Source: Zestomonas insulae (lineage in GTDB: Bacteria; Pseudomonadota; Gammaproteobacteria; Pseudomonadales; Pseudomonadaceae). From it: a stretch of DNA of 64,000 bases. A program made the position numbers and the translations under genes. Each line of letters opens with the position of its first letter. Positions within the stretch are counted from its first letter, which is position 1. The DNA lies in the NCBI RefSeq assembly GCF_016901015.1, contig NZ_JAFEUP010000001.1, positions 868,001-932,000 of the forward strand. The letters are read 5' to 3'. The notes beneath the pieces were generated by a model. It saw nothing but the letters and a program-made list of their open reading frames with translations. It was not told where the DNA came from and ran no database searches. Positions 8,100-16,397 of this stretch are shown here, piece after piece.

Positions 8100-9608
8100 T
8101 CAGGCCTGCGGACGCATGTGCGGGAACAGGATGACGTCCCTGATAGACGGCGAGTCGGTCAGCAACATCACAAGGCGGTCGATACCGATGCCTTCACCAG
8201 CGGTCGGCGGCATGCCGTATTCCAGGGCGCGGACGAAGTCGGCGTCGTAATGCATGGCCTCGTCGTCACCGGCGTCCTTGTCGGCCACCTGCTGCATGAA
8301 GCGGTCGGCCTGGTCTTCCGCGTCGTTCAACTCGGAGTAAGCGTTGGCGATCTCGCGGCCGCCGATGAACAGCTCGAAGCGGTCGGTGACGCTCGGATCG
8401 TCGTCGCTGCGGCGGGCCAGCGGCGAGACTTCGAACGGATAGCGGGTGATGAAGTGCGGCTGCTCCAGCTTGTGCTCGACCAGCTCCTCGAAAATCATCA
8501 CCTGGAGTTTGCCCAGGCCTTCGAAGCCGAGCACCTTGGCGCCGGCCTTCTTGGCGATCTCGCGGGCCTTGTCGATGTCCTGCAGGTCGGCGGCACTGAT
8601 TTCCGGGTTGTACTTGAGGATCGAGTCGAACACCGACAGGCGCACGAACGGCTCGCCGAAGTGGAACACCTTGCCCTGATAGGGCACGTCGGTGCTGCCG
8701 AGGACCAGCTGGGCCAGCTCGCGGAACAGCTCCTCGGTCAGGTCCATGTTGTCTTCGTAGTCGGCGTAGGCCTGGTAGAACTCGAGCATGGTGAACTCAG
8801 GGTTGTGCCGGGTCGAAACGCCTTCGTTACGGAAGTTGCGGTTGATCTCGAATACCTTCTCGAAGCCACCGACCACCAGACGCTTGAGGTACAGCTCCGG
8901 CGCGATGCGCAGGAACATCGCCATGTCCAGCGCGTTGTGGTGGGTCTCGAACGGCTTGGCCGCTGCACCGCCGGGGATGGTCTGCAGCATCGGCGTTTCC
9001 ACTTCGAGGAAGTCGCGCTGCATGAGGAACTGGCGGATGTGGGCGATCACCTGCGAACGCACACGGAAGGTCTGACGCACTTCTTCGTTGACGATCAGGT
9101 CGACGTAGCGCTGACGGTAGCGCTGCTCGGTGTCGGTGAGGCCGTGGTGCTTGTCCGGCAGCGGGCGCAGCGACTTGGTCAGCAGGCGCACATTGGTCAT
9201 CTCGACGTACAGGTCGCCCTTGCCGGAACGCGCCAGGGTGCCTTCGGCGGCGATGATGTCGCCCATGTCCCAGGTTTTCACCGCGGCCAGGGTTTCTTCC
9301 GAGAGGGTCTTGCGGTTGACGTAGACCTGGATGCGCCCGGTCATGTCCTGGATCACCATGAACGACCCGCGGTTAAGCATGATGCGCCCGGCGACCTTGA
9401 CCGGAATCGCTGCGGCTTCCAGCTCTTCCTTGCTCTTGTCGACGTACTGCTTCTGCAGGTCCGCGCAATAGTTGTCGCGGCGATAGTCGTTCGGGAAGGC
9501 ATTGCCCTGTTCGCGGGCGGCAGCAAGCTTTTCCTTGCGCTGGGCAATCAGCTTGTTTTCTTCCTGCTGCAGGTCTTGCTGGTCGAGTTGTTGGTCGCTC
9601 ATGGTCAT
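8100..9608 (-). CDS. lysS: Lysyl-tRNA synthetase, class II
   Basis: 502-residue cytosolic enzyme that charges tRNA-Lys. It has an N-terminal OB-fold anticodon-binding domain (about 65-155, with [20 protein letters not shown]) and a class II catalytic domain with motif 2 ([18 protein letters not shown]) and motif 3 ([13 protein letters not shown]). Length matches bacterial LysS. Two in-frame ATGs, at 9608 and 9602, are possible; the first has a GGA element 5 bases upstream. It lies downstream of prfB on the same strand, the usual prfB-lysS arrangement, separated by an inverted-repeat region. Confidence 0.98.
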   Translation of the reverse strand: MTMSDQQLDQQDLQQEENKLIAQRKEKLAAAREQGNAFPNDYRRDNYCADLQKQYVDKSKEELEAAAIPVKVAGRIMLNRGSFMVIQDMTGRIQVYVNRKTLSEETLAAVKTWDMGDIIAAEGTLARSGKGDLYVEMTNVRLLTKSLRPLPDKHHGLTDTEQRYRQRYVDLIVNEEVRQTFRVRSQVIAHIRQFLMQRDFLEVETPMLQTIPGGAAAKPFETHHNALDMAMFLRIAPELYLKRLVVGGFEKVFEINRNFRNEGVSTRHNPEFTMLEFYQAYADYEDNMDLTEELFRELAQLVLGSTDVPYQGKVFHFGEPFVRLSVFDSILKYNPEISAADLQDIDKAREIAKKAGAKVLGFEGLGKLQVMIFEELVEHKLEQPHFITRYPFEVSPLARRSDDDPSVTDRFELFIGGREIANAYSELNDAEDQADRFMQQVADKDAGDDEAMHYDADFVRALEYGMPPTAGEGIGIDRLVMLLTDSPSIRDVILFPHMRPQA

Positions 9609-9666
9609 CGGTTTCCGTCATTGGTTCGTCGCTACGCCGCCGGAACAAGGTCAGGGCGGCCCGCGT

Positions 9667-9722
9667 AGGGTGAGGGGGCGGGCACTAGCCCCTCACCCCC
9701 GCCCTCTCCCAGGGGAGAGGGT
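9667..9722. repeat. REP-like element, CCCTCTCCC/GGGAGAGGG family
   Basis: Two adjacent inverted repeats: GGGTGAGGGG (9668-9677) with CCCCTCACCC (9689-9698), and CCCTCTCCC (9702-9710) with GGGAGAGGG (9713-9721). Related elements recur at about 19115 and 22159 in this window, which marks it as a dispersed repeat. It sits in the prfB-lysS gap and could modulate read-through. Confidence 0.75.
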
Positions 9723-9739
9723 GTCACAGCAGGTCGGCG

Positions 9740-10835
9740 TTACAGCCCCTGCTTCAGGCTCGCCTCGAGGTACTCGTCGAGATCGCCGTCCAGCACCTTG
9801 TCGCAGTCGCTGCGCTCGACGCCGGTGCGCAGGTCCTTGATCCGAGACTGGTCGAGCACGTAGGAGCGAATCTGGTGGCCCCAGCCGATGTCCGACTTGG
9901 TGTCTTCCAGCGCCTGCGAGGCGGCGTTGCGTTTCTGCATCTCCTGCTCGTACAACCGGGCCCGCAGCATCTTCATGGCGGTGTCCTTGTTGGCGTGCTG
10001 GGAGCGTTCGTTCTGGCACGCCACCACGGTGTTGGTCGGCACGTGGGTGATCCGCACCGCCGAGTCAGTGGTGTTGACGTGCTGACCGCCCGCGCCGGAG
10101 GAGCGGTAGGTGTCGATGCGCAGGTCGGCCGGGTTGATCTCGATCTCGATGTTGTCGTCGATTTCCGGCGACACGAACACCGCGGTGAACGAGGTGTGAC
10201 GACGGTTGCCGGAGTCGAACGGGCTCTTGCGCACCAGGCGGTGTACGCCGATCTCGGTGCGCAGCCAGCCGAAGGCGTATTCGCCCTTGATGTGCACGGT
10301 GGCGCCCTTGATGCCGGCGACTTCGCCCTCGGACAGCTCGACGATCTCGGCACTGAAGCCGCGCTTGTCGGCCCAGCGCAGGTACATGCGCAACAGCATG
10401 TTGGCCCAGTCCTGGGCCTCGGTGCCGCCAGAGCCGGCCTGGATGTCCAGGTAGGCGTTGTTGGGGTCCATCTCGCCGCTGAACATGCGGCGGAATTCCA
10501 GCTTCTCGAGGATAACGCGCAGCCGTTCGACTTCGCTGGCGACGTCGTCCACCGCACCTTCGTCGTTCTCTTCCACGGCCATGTCGAGCAGGTCGCGGGA
10601 GTCGGCGAGGCTGCCGTGCAGGTCATCCAGGGTTTCGACGATCAGCGCCAGCTGAGCGCGTTCGCGGCCCAGGTTCTGCGCATATTCCGGATTATTCCAG
10701 ACGTTCGGGTCTTCGAGCTCGCGGTTTACTTCGACTAGACGATCATGCTTTTGATCGTAGTCAAAGATACCCCCGAATAGTCAGGGTGCGCTCGGACAGG
10801 TCCTTGATGCTGTTGAGGATCGGGTTGATTTCCAT
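9740..10835 (-). CDS. prfB: Peptide chain release factor 2 (programmed +1 frameshift)
   Basis: RF2 recognises UGA and UAA stop codons and triggers peptide release. The full 364-residue protein needs a +1 frameshift. Frame 1 starts at the ATG at 10835 ([10 protein letters not shown]) and reads 24 codons to an in-frame UGA at 10761-10763; translation resumes at base 10762 with [10 protein letters not shown] and runs to 9740. The protein shows the SPF anticodon-like tripeptide (RKSPFDSG) and the GGQ peptidyl-hydrolysis motif (GAGGQHVN). Annotating only the downstream frame from its first ATG (10582) would lose the N-terminal domain. Followed by lysS. Confidence 0.97.
10760..10774 (-). promoter_or_regulatory. 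prfB programmed +1 frameshift site
   Basis: Read on the minus strand: an internal SD-like GGGGG, then TAT, the slippery codon CTT, the stop TGA and C. This is the classical RF2 autoregulatory signal: low RF2 slows UGA decoding and favours the slip, restoring synthesis. All elements are intact. Confidence 0.95.
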
Positions 10836-10930
10836 GGCAGGGCAGCACTCGCAGGCGGAACTTGTGAAAAGCCGCGGAGTATACCCCAGTTGCCCGCCCC
10901 CCGCAGCAGGCCGTCTGGCGGCTGTCCCGC

Positions 10931-11920
10931 TCAGAAACGCAGGCTCAGGCGGGCACTCAAGCCGTTGTCGCGCGCAGCGTCGGCGTACTGACCGAGGTAG
11001 AACAGGCCGATGTAGCTGGTCGGGGTCACCCCGTAGTCGGCGCCGAGGTCGAGGCGCAGGCTGTCCTCGCTGAGCGCCACGCCGCGACTGTGGAAGCGGC
11101 TGCCGTCCGCCAGCAGCACGCCGTCGGTGCGCGCCTCGGTGTCACCGAAGGCATGCCGCCAGCCCAGGCTGGCGCGGGCGATCAGGCGTTGCTCGGCGCT
11201 CAGGTCGAAGCGCGTGGCGTAGCGCCAGCCGAGGGTCGAGAAGGTCACCTGGCGCTCTTCGCTGTCGACCACCCAGGCAGCGCCGTCGAGGCCATCGCTG
11301 TGCAGCGCGACGTAGGCCAGGTTGGCGAAGGCCTCCAGGGTCGCGGTTTCGAAGTCCATGGCGTAGACGCCCTCGGCGAAGGCCTGCCAGCGTCGTCCAT
11401 CGTCATCACCGCTGCGGCTGTCCAGGCGGTCATCGCTGAACGCCGCGCCGAGTTTGAGGCCGAGCTGGTTGTAGTAGCGCATCGCGGCGTAGGCGCCGAG
11501 GTGGTAGCTGTCGATGTCGACATCCGCGGCCGCGCCGTCCAGATCGACATCGAGCTGCGAGTAGCCGGCCAACACGCCGGCCACCCAGGTGTCGCCGAAC
11601 GCCCGATCGAGACCGACGAACGCTCCGCCGCCCTGTTCTTCCACCCGCCCTGCCGGCCCCTCGCCGTCCAGCGAGCCGCGATGGCCGTAGCCGCGCAGCC
11701 ACACCGGCTGCTCGTCGGCTTCGGCCTTCGGTTCGCGGAAGGCGAAGCGGATCTGCTGCAGACGGTCCAGCGCCGCTTCGCGCACGAAGCGGCTGTCATC
11801 CAGCAACAGGCTCTGGCTGGAGGCGGCCAGCTCGCCTTCCTGGGTGGCGCCGGCCGACGAGCCGAGCAGGCCGCCGATCAGCGCCAGCGCCGCGCACCAG
11901 CAGGGTCTAGCGTTGGCCAA
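10931..11920 (-). CDS. Autotransporter-type beta-barrel protein without passenger
   Basis: 329-residue exported protein. The signal peptide is residues 1-25 (cleavage after GSSAGA), followed by a short linker of about 45 residues and an autotransporter beta-domain (about 72-329) of alternating amphipathic strands rich in Gly, Tyr and Asp (WVAGVLAGYSQLDVDLDG, SYHLGAYAAMRYYNQLGL). It ends in the outer-membrane assembly signature LSLRF with terminal Phe. No passenger is present, so it may be a stand-alone barrel or a remnant. Its start overlaps the end of the upstream DUF533 gene by 14 bases, implying co-translation. Confidence 0.85.
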   Translation of the reverse strand: MANARPCWCAALALIGGLLGSSAGATQEGELAASSQSLLLDDSRFVREAALDRLQQIRFAFREPKAEADEQPVWLRGYGHRGSLDGEGPAGRVEEQGGGAFVGLDRAFGDTWVAGVLAGYSQLDVDLDGAAADVDIDSYHLGAYAAMRYYNQLGLKLGAAFSDDRLDSRSGDDDGRRWQAFAEGVYAMDFETATLEAFANLAYVALHSDGLDGAAWVVDSEERQVTFSTLGWRYATRFDLSAEQRLIARASLGWRHAFGDTEARTDGVLLADGSRFHSRGVALSEDSLRLDLGADYGVTPTSYIGLFYLGQYADAARDNGLSARLSLRF

Positions 11921-12686
11921 TCTGCGCTTCCAAGTGCGCCTGCAATTGCGGATCGAGGCGCATCTGGTAGGCCAGCTGATCCAGGTAGTCGCGCTCGCCG
12001 CCCTGCTGGCTGCCGATCAGCAGCGCGCTGGCCAGGTACATTTCCGCGGCCATTTCCGGAGTCTGCGCCGCCTCGGCGACCTCGGCGGGATCGAGCGGGC
12101 GCTGCACTTCCTGGTCCAGCCAGTCCTGCAGCTCGGCGTCCTGGGTCAGCTTGCCGATCTCGGCGTAGATCAATTTCTTCTCCTGCTCGTCGATGCGCCC
12201 ATCAGCCTTGGAGGCGGCGATCAGCGCGCGGAGTATCGCATGGCTGTGCGCCTCGACTTCCGGGCCGGCGAGCTGATCGACGGTCTGCGGCTGCAGCGCC
12301 GCCTGCGCCGAGGTCTGCTGCGCCTGCTGGGATTGCCAGGCCTGGAACGCCTGGAACGCCAGCATGCCGATGGTCGCCAGGCCACCGTAGCCAATCCCGC
12401 CGCCACCCCGCGCCTGCCCGCCCTGCGGCGCACCGCCGCCACCGAGCAGGCCACCGAGCAGGCCGCCCAAACCACCCAGGCCGCCCTGCCCACCGCCGCC
12501 CGACGCCCCGCCGAGCAGGCTACCCAGCCCGCCCAGACCGCCGCCGGCGGAAGCACCACCGCCGCCCAGCATGCCGCCGAGCATTTCGTCGAGCCCACCG
12601 CCGGCGCGCGCACCGCTGCGCCCCGCGCCACCCTGCTGGGCAAGCCCGGCACCGAGCAGTTGTTCCAGCAAGTCGCTGGTATTCAT
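11907..12686 (-). CDS. DUF533 (TerB-like) protein with glycine-rich N-terminus
   Basis: 259 residues from the ATG at 12686, which has GGGAGG about 8 bases upstream; a GTG three codons earlier is less likely. The N-terminal half (about 19-105) is extremely Gly-rich (repeated GGLGG, GGLLGG). The C-terminal domain (about 140-258) is a helical DUF533/TerB-like fold with acidic residues (SKADGRIDEQEKKLI) of the kind proposed to bind metal in TerB. It is clearly paralogous to the protein encoded at 14515-15198: both share HSHAILRAL and PLDPAEVA-AAQTPEMAAEMYLAS. E. coli YebE is a family member of unknown role. Confidence 0.9.
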   Translation of the reverse strand: MNTSDLLEQLLGAGLAQQGGAGRSGARAGGGLDEMLGGMLGGGGASAGGGLGGLGSLLGGASGGGGQGGLGGLGGLLGGLLGGGGAPQGGQARGGGGIGYGGLATIGMLAFQAFQAWQSQQAQQTSAQAALQPQTVDQLAGPEVEAHSHAILRALIAASKADGRIDEQEKKLIYAEIGKLTQDAELQDWLDQEVQRPLDPAEVAEAAQTPEMAAEMYLASALLIGSQQGGERDYLDQLAYQMRLDPQLQAHLEAQIGQR

Positions 12687-12771
12687 CACGTCCACCTCCC
12701 GCCTGATTGTGCAGTCAGGCTAGAAACGATAGTCCCGCGATGACGCTCTGCCGGGGGCTACTGCCGGACGG

Positions 12772-14436
12772 TCACGCGGTGCCGGCCGGCGCCGCGTGCG
12801 GCTGCTCGACGGCGCTCAGTTCGGCACGCCGGGCCGCATCGGCGAGGATCATCTGCGCGGCCCTCTCGGCGATCACCAGCACCGGTGAGCAGCTGTTGCC
12901 GGAGGTCAGGCTCGGCATGATCGACGCATCGGCGATGCGCAGGCCGAGGATGCCGTGCACGCGCAGGCGGCTGTCGACCACCGCGTCCCCGTCAGTGCCC
13001 ATGCGGCAGGTGCCTGCGGGGTGAAAGATGGTGGTGCCGATCTCGCCGGCGGCGCGCTGCAGGTCGGCCTCGCTCTGGTAATCCGGCCCCGGCTTGAACT
13101 CCTGCGGCTGGAAGCGCGCCAGCGCCGGCGCGGTGACGATGCGCCGGGTCAGGCGGATGGCGTCGGCGGCGACCTGCAGGTCGCGTGGGTCGCTCAGGTA
13201 GTTGGGCTGGATCAGCGGCTTGTCGCGCGCCTCGGCGGAGCGGATGGTCACGCTGCCGCGGCTGTGCGGGCGCAGGTCACAGACCGACGCGGTGAACGCC
13301 GGGAAGCGGTGCAGCGGCTCGCCGAAGCGCTCCAGCGACAGCGGCTGCACGTGGTACTGCAGGTTGGCGCGGGCCTGGCCGGGGTCGGACTTGGCGAAGG
13401 CGCCGAGCTGACTGGGCGCCATCGACAGCGGGCCGCTGCGCCGCAGCAGATACTCGGCGCCCATGCCCAGCTTGCCCCACAGGCTGTTGGCGATATGGTT
13501 CAAGGTCGGCGCGCCGCTGATCCGGTAGATCATGCGCAGTTGCAGGTGGTCCTGCAGGTTGCCACCCACGCCCGGCAGGGCGTGCCGCACGCCGATGCCG
13601 AGGCGCTCGAGCAGCGCGCGCGGGCCGATCCCGGAGCGCTGCAGCAGGGTCGGCGAGCCGATCGAGCCGGCACACAGAATCACTTCGCGACGGGCGCGCA
13701 GCTCGCGGCGCGCGCCCTGCCAGTCAACCAGCAGGCCGGCGGCGCGACCGTCCTCGAGCAGCAGGCGCTGCGCCTCGACGCCGGTCAGCACGGTGAGGTT
13801 GGTGCGGCCCATGATCGGTCGCAGGAAGGCTTTCGAGGCGTTCCAGCGCACGCCGCGCTGCTGGTTGACCTGGAAGTAGCCGCAGCCGGCGTTGTCGCCG
13901 CCGTTGAAGTCTTCGACGCTGGGAATCCCGCTCTGCGCCGCGGCGTCGCGGAACGCATCGAGGATCGCCCAGGACAGCCGCTGGCGCTCGACCCGCCATT
14001 CGCCGCCGGCGCCGTGCAGCTCGCTGTCGCCGGCGTAGTGGTCTTCCATGCGGCGAAACAGCGGCAGCAGGTCCCGCCAGGCCCAGCCCGGGTTGCCGGC
14101 CGCGGCCCAGCCGTCGTAGTCGCCGGCCTGGCCGCGCATGTAGATCATCCCGTTGATCGACGAGCTGCCGCCGAGCACCCGGCCGCGCGGGTACTTCAGC
14201 GCGCGGCCGTGCAGACCGGGCACCGCCTCGGTGTCGAAACACCAGTCGGTGCGCGGATTGCCGATGCAATAGAGGTAGCCGACCGGAATGTGAATCCACG
14301 GGTAGTTGTCCGGGCCGCCGGCTTCGAGCAGCAGCACGCGGTTGGCCGGGTCGGCGGAGAGCCGGTTGGCCAGCAGGCAGCCGGCAGGGCCGGCGCCCAC
14401 GATCAGGTAGTCGTAGTCAGCAGCAGTTTCGGGCAT
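12772..14436 (-). CDS. GMC-family FAD oxidoreductase (choline dehydrogenase-like)
   Basis: 554-residue flavoprotein that should oxidise an alcohol substrate. It has the FAD-binding GAGPAGCLLANRLS (about 14-27) and LLLEAGG, the GMC signatures GRVLGGSSSINGMIY and GSIGSPTLLQRSGIGP, the catalytic His region FHPAGTCRMGTD, and TSGNSCSP at the C-terminal active-site segment. The start is the ATG at 14436 with GAGG upstream rather than the in-frame GTG at 14442. Similar enzymes are called choline or alcohol dehydrogenases; the substrate cannot be told from sequence. It is placed between two DUF533 genes on the same strand. Confidence 0.93.
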   Translation of the reverse strand: MPETAADYDYLIVGAGPAGCLLANRLSADPANRVLLLEAGGPDNYPWIHIPVGYLYCIGNPRTDWCFDTEAVPGLHGRALKYPRGRVLGGSSSINGMIYMRGQAGDYDGWAAAGNPGWAWRDLLPLFRRMEDHYAGDSELHGAGGEWRVERQRLSWAILDAFRDAAAQSGIPSVEDFNGGDNAGCGYFQVNQQRGVRWNASKAFLRPIMGRTNLTVLTGVEAQRLLLEDGRAAGLLVDWQGARRELRARREVILCAGSIGSPTLLQRSGIGPRALLERLGIGVRHALPGVGGNLQDHLQLRMIYRISGAPTLNHIANSLWGKLGMGAEYLLRRSGPLSMAPSQLGAFAKSDPGQARANLQYHVQPLSLERFGEPLHRFPAFTASVCDLRPHSRGSVTIRSAEARDKPLIQPNYLSDPRDLQVAADAIRLTRRIVTAPALARFQPQEFKPGPDYQSEADLQRAAGEIGTTIFHPAGTCRMGTDGDAVVDSRLRVHGILGLRIADASIMPSLTSGNSCSPVLVIAERAAQMILADAARRAELSAVEQPHAAPAGTA

Positions 14437-14514
14437 GGCCACCTCGCGCGGTTCTTATAGTTATGCTCGCCAGAGCCTAACCCCGCCGGCCGCGCAACGA
14501 AACCGCCGCGCACC

Positions 14515-15198
14515 TCAGCCCAACGATTGTCGGGCCTGCTGCTCCAGTTCGGTCTTCAGCGCCGGCGCGAGGTCCAGCTGGCGCGCCAGTTCGTCGAGGT
14601 ACGCGCGCTCCATGAAGTGCTCCTGATCGACCATCAGCAGGCTGGCCAGGTACATCTCCGCAGCCATCTCCGGGGTCTGTGCGGCGCGCGCGACTTCCGC
14701 CGGGTCGAGCGGCTTGTGCAGCTCGCTGTCGATCCAGCGCTGCAGCTCGCGGTCGGGGGTCAGCTTGAGCACTTCGCCGTCGATCAACTGGCGTTCGCGA
14801 TCATCGATGTGACCGTCGGCCTTGGCCGCCGCCACCAGCGCGCGAAGGATCGCGTGGCTGTGAATCTCGGCTTCCGGCGCCGGTAGACGGTCGACGGTGC
14901 GCGGCGGCGCCTGCACCTGGCCGGCCTGTTGCTGCTGCCAGTTGCTGTAGGCCTTGTAGGCGACCACGCCGAGTGCCGCCAGGCCGCCGTAGGTGAGCAC
15001 CTGGCCGCCGACCTTGCGGGCCTTCTTGCTGCCCAGCAACAGGCCGATGGCGCCGGCGCCCAGCGCGCCGCCCGCCGCACCGCCGAGCAAGCCGCCGAGC
15101 GGATTGCCGGCGCTCTTGCCGGACTGGCCGGTGGCATTGTTCTGCAGCAGCTCCTGGCCGGATTTGAGCAGTTGATCGAGCAGGCCTCGGGTATTCAT
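14515..15198 (-). CDS. DUF533 (TerB-like) protein, second paralogue
   Basis: 227 residues starting MNTRGLLDQL, with AGGAG 7 bases upstream of the ATG at 15198. It has a Gly-rich hydrophobic stretch (about 30-75, GGLLGGAAGGALGAGAIGLL and GGLAALGVVAYKAY) that may insert in a membrane, then a DUF533/TerB-like helical domain (about 105-225) with KADGHIDDRERQLI. It lacks the long Gly repeats of the copy at 11907 but shares the same conserved blocks. The two genes probably arose by duplication and are separated by the GMC oxidoreductase. Confidence 0.92.
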   Translation of the reverse strand: MNTRGLLDQLLKSGQELLQNNATGQSGKSAGNPLGGLLGGAAGGALGAGAIGLLLGSKKARKVGGQVLTYGGLAALGVVAYKAYSNWQQQQAGQVQAPPRTVDRLPAPEAEIHSHAILRALVAAAKADGHIDDRERQLIDGEVLKLTPDRELQRWIDSELHKPLDPAEVARAAQTPEMAAEMYLASLLMVDQEHFMERAYLDELARQLDLAPALKTELEQQARQSLG

Positions 15199-15357
15199 GT
15201 CGCGCTCCTGGGATCGCCGAAAAGTCGTTCCCGACTCTAGCCGGGCAACGCCCCGAGGTGCCGGTCGAGAGTGCTTCCGGATATTGCGGTGGCGGCTGGG
15301 TCGCATTTCGTTCTATAAAAACGAAACCTTCTAACCACCTTCTAAAGAACCGCACCC

Positions 15358-16269
15358 ATGATGACCCTGCGCCAGATCCGCCACTTCATCGCCGTGGCCG
15401 AAAGCGGTTCGATCTCGGCGGCCGCCCAAGCGGTGTTCATCTCGCAGTCGAGCCTGACCCTGGCGATCCAGCAGCTCGAAGGGGACATCGGCGTCAGCCT
15501 GTTCAACCGCCACGCCAAGGGCATGAGCCTGACCCACCAGGGCCACCAGTTCCTGCGCCAGGCGCACCTGATCCTCGCCACTGTCGACAACGCCAAGCGC
15601 AGCCTGCAGCAGAGCACCGACCAGGTCGCCGGCCAGTTGACCATCGGGGTGACCAGCCTGGTCGCCGGCTACTACCTGGCCGACCTGCTGACCCGCTTCC
15701 AGCGCGCCTACCCGAACGTCGAGCTGCGCGTGATGGAGGACGAGCGGCCGTACATCGAGCACCTGCTGATCAGCGGCGAGATCGACGTCGGCGTGCTGAT
15801 CCTCTCCAACCTCGAGGACCGCCACGCGCTGCAGACCGAGGTGCTCACCCACTCGCCGCACCGCCTGTGGCTGCCGGCGCAGCACCCACTGCTGGAACTG
15901 GACAGCATCGCCCTGGCGGACGTCGCCGGCGAACCGCTGATCCAGCTCAACGTCGACGAGATGGGCCTCAACGCCCAGCGCATCTGGACCGGCGCCGGCC
16001 TGCAACCGCAGGTGACCCTGCGCACCGGCTCCACCGAGGCGGTGCGCAGCCTGGTTGCGGCCGGGCTCGGCGTGTCGATCCAGCCGGACATGACCTACCG
16101 GCCGTGGTCGCTGGAGGGCGACATCATCGAGGCGCGCGCGCTGGTCGACCTGACCCAGACCCTCGACGTCGGCCTGGCCTGGCGCCGTGGCACGGCGCGG
16201 CCGGCGCTGGTCGACCCGTTCCTCACCGTGGCGCGCGAACAGCCGAACGGACGCAGACCATCTATTTAA
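15358..16269 (+). CDS. LysR-family transcriptional regulator
   Basis: 303-residue regulator with an N-terminal winged helix-turn-helix (about 4-62, LRQIRHFIAVAESGSISAAA and LTLAIQQLEGDIGVSLFNR) and a periplasmic-binding-protein-like effector domain (about 92-295). It is transcribed in the same direction as the aldehyde dehydrogenase and polyamine transporter genes and opposite to the DUF533 block, so it probably controls the polyamine locus, the gap upstream of it, or both. The effector could be a polyamine or its aldehyde; that is inference. Confidence 0.92.
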   Translation: MMTLRQIRHFIAVAESGSISAAAQAVFISQSSLTLAIQQLEGDIGVSLFNRHAKGMSLTHQGHQFLRQAHLILATVDNAKRSLQQSTDQVAGQLTIGVTSLVAGYYLADLLTRFQRAYPNVELRVMEDERPYIEHLLISGEIDVGVLILSNLEDRHALQTEVLTHSPHRLWLPAQHPLLELDSIALADVAGEPLIQLNVDEMGLNAQRIWTGAGLQPQVTLRTGSTEAVRSLVAAGLGVSIQPDMTYRPWSLEGDIIEARALVDLTQTLDVGLAWRRGTARPALVDPFLTVAREQPNGRRPSI

Positions 16270-16397
16270 TCGAACGGCACATTCAGAATTTAGAATTTGT
16301 CGACCTCCAGACCCGCCTCTAGTCTTCAGGAACTCCAGCGGCCTGCCCCGCGGCCTTGCGGCCCGCCGACCGCCCACCTCTGCGTGAGAGCTCCAGG

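Noticed and set aside
7332..9668. A 778-residue plus-strand frame across the TetR and lysS genes
   Set aside because: Antisense shadow; both real genes on the minus strand have clear motifs and terminators.
12421..12610. Dense GGC/GCC repeats that look like a repeat array
   Set aside because: These are codons of the Gly-rich part of the DUF533 protein; spacing is irregular and there are no CRISPR-like direct repeats or spacers.
11090..12706. A 538-residue plus-strand frame opposite the barrel and DUF533 genes
   Set aside because: The Pro/Arg/Ala-rich half is the complement of the Gly-rich coding tract; no start signal.
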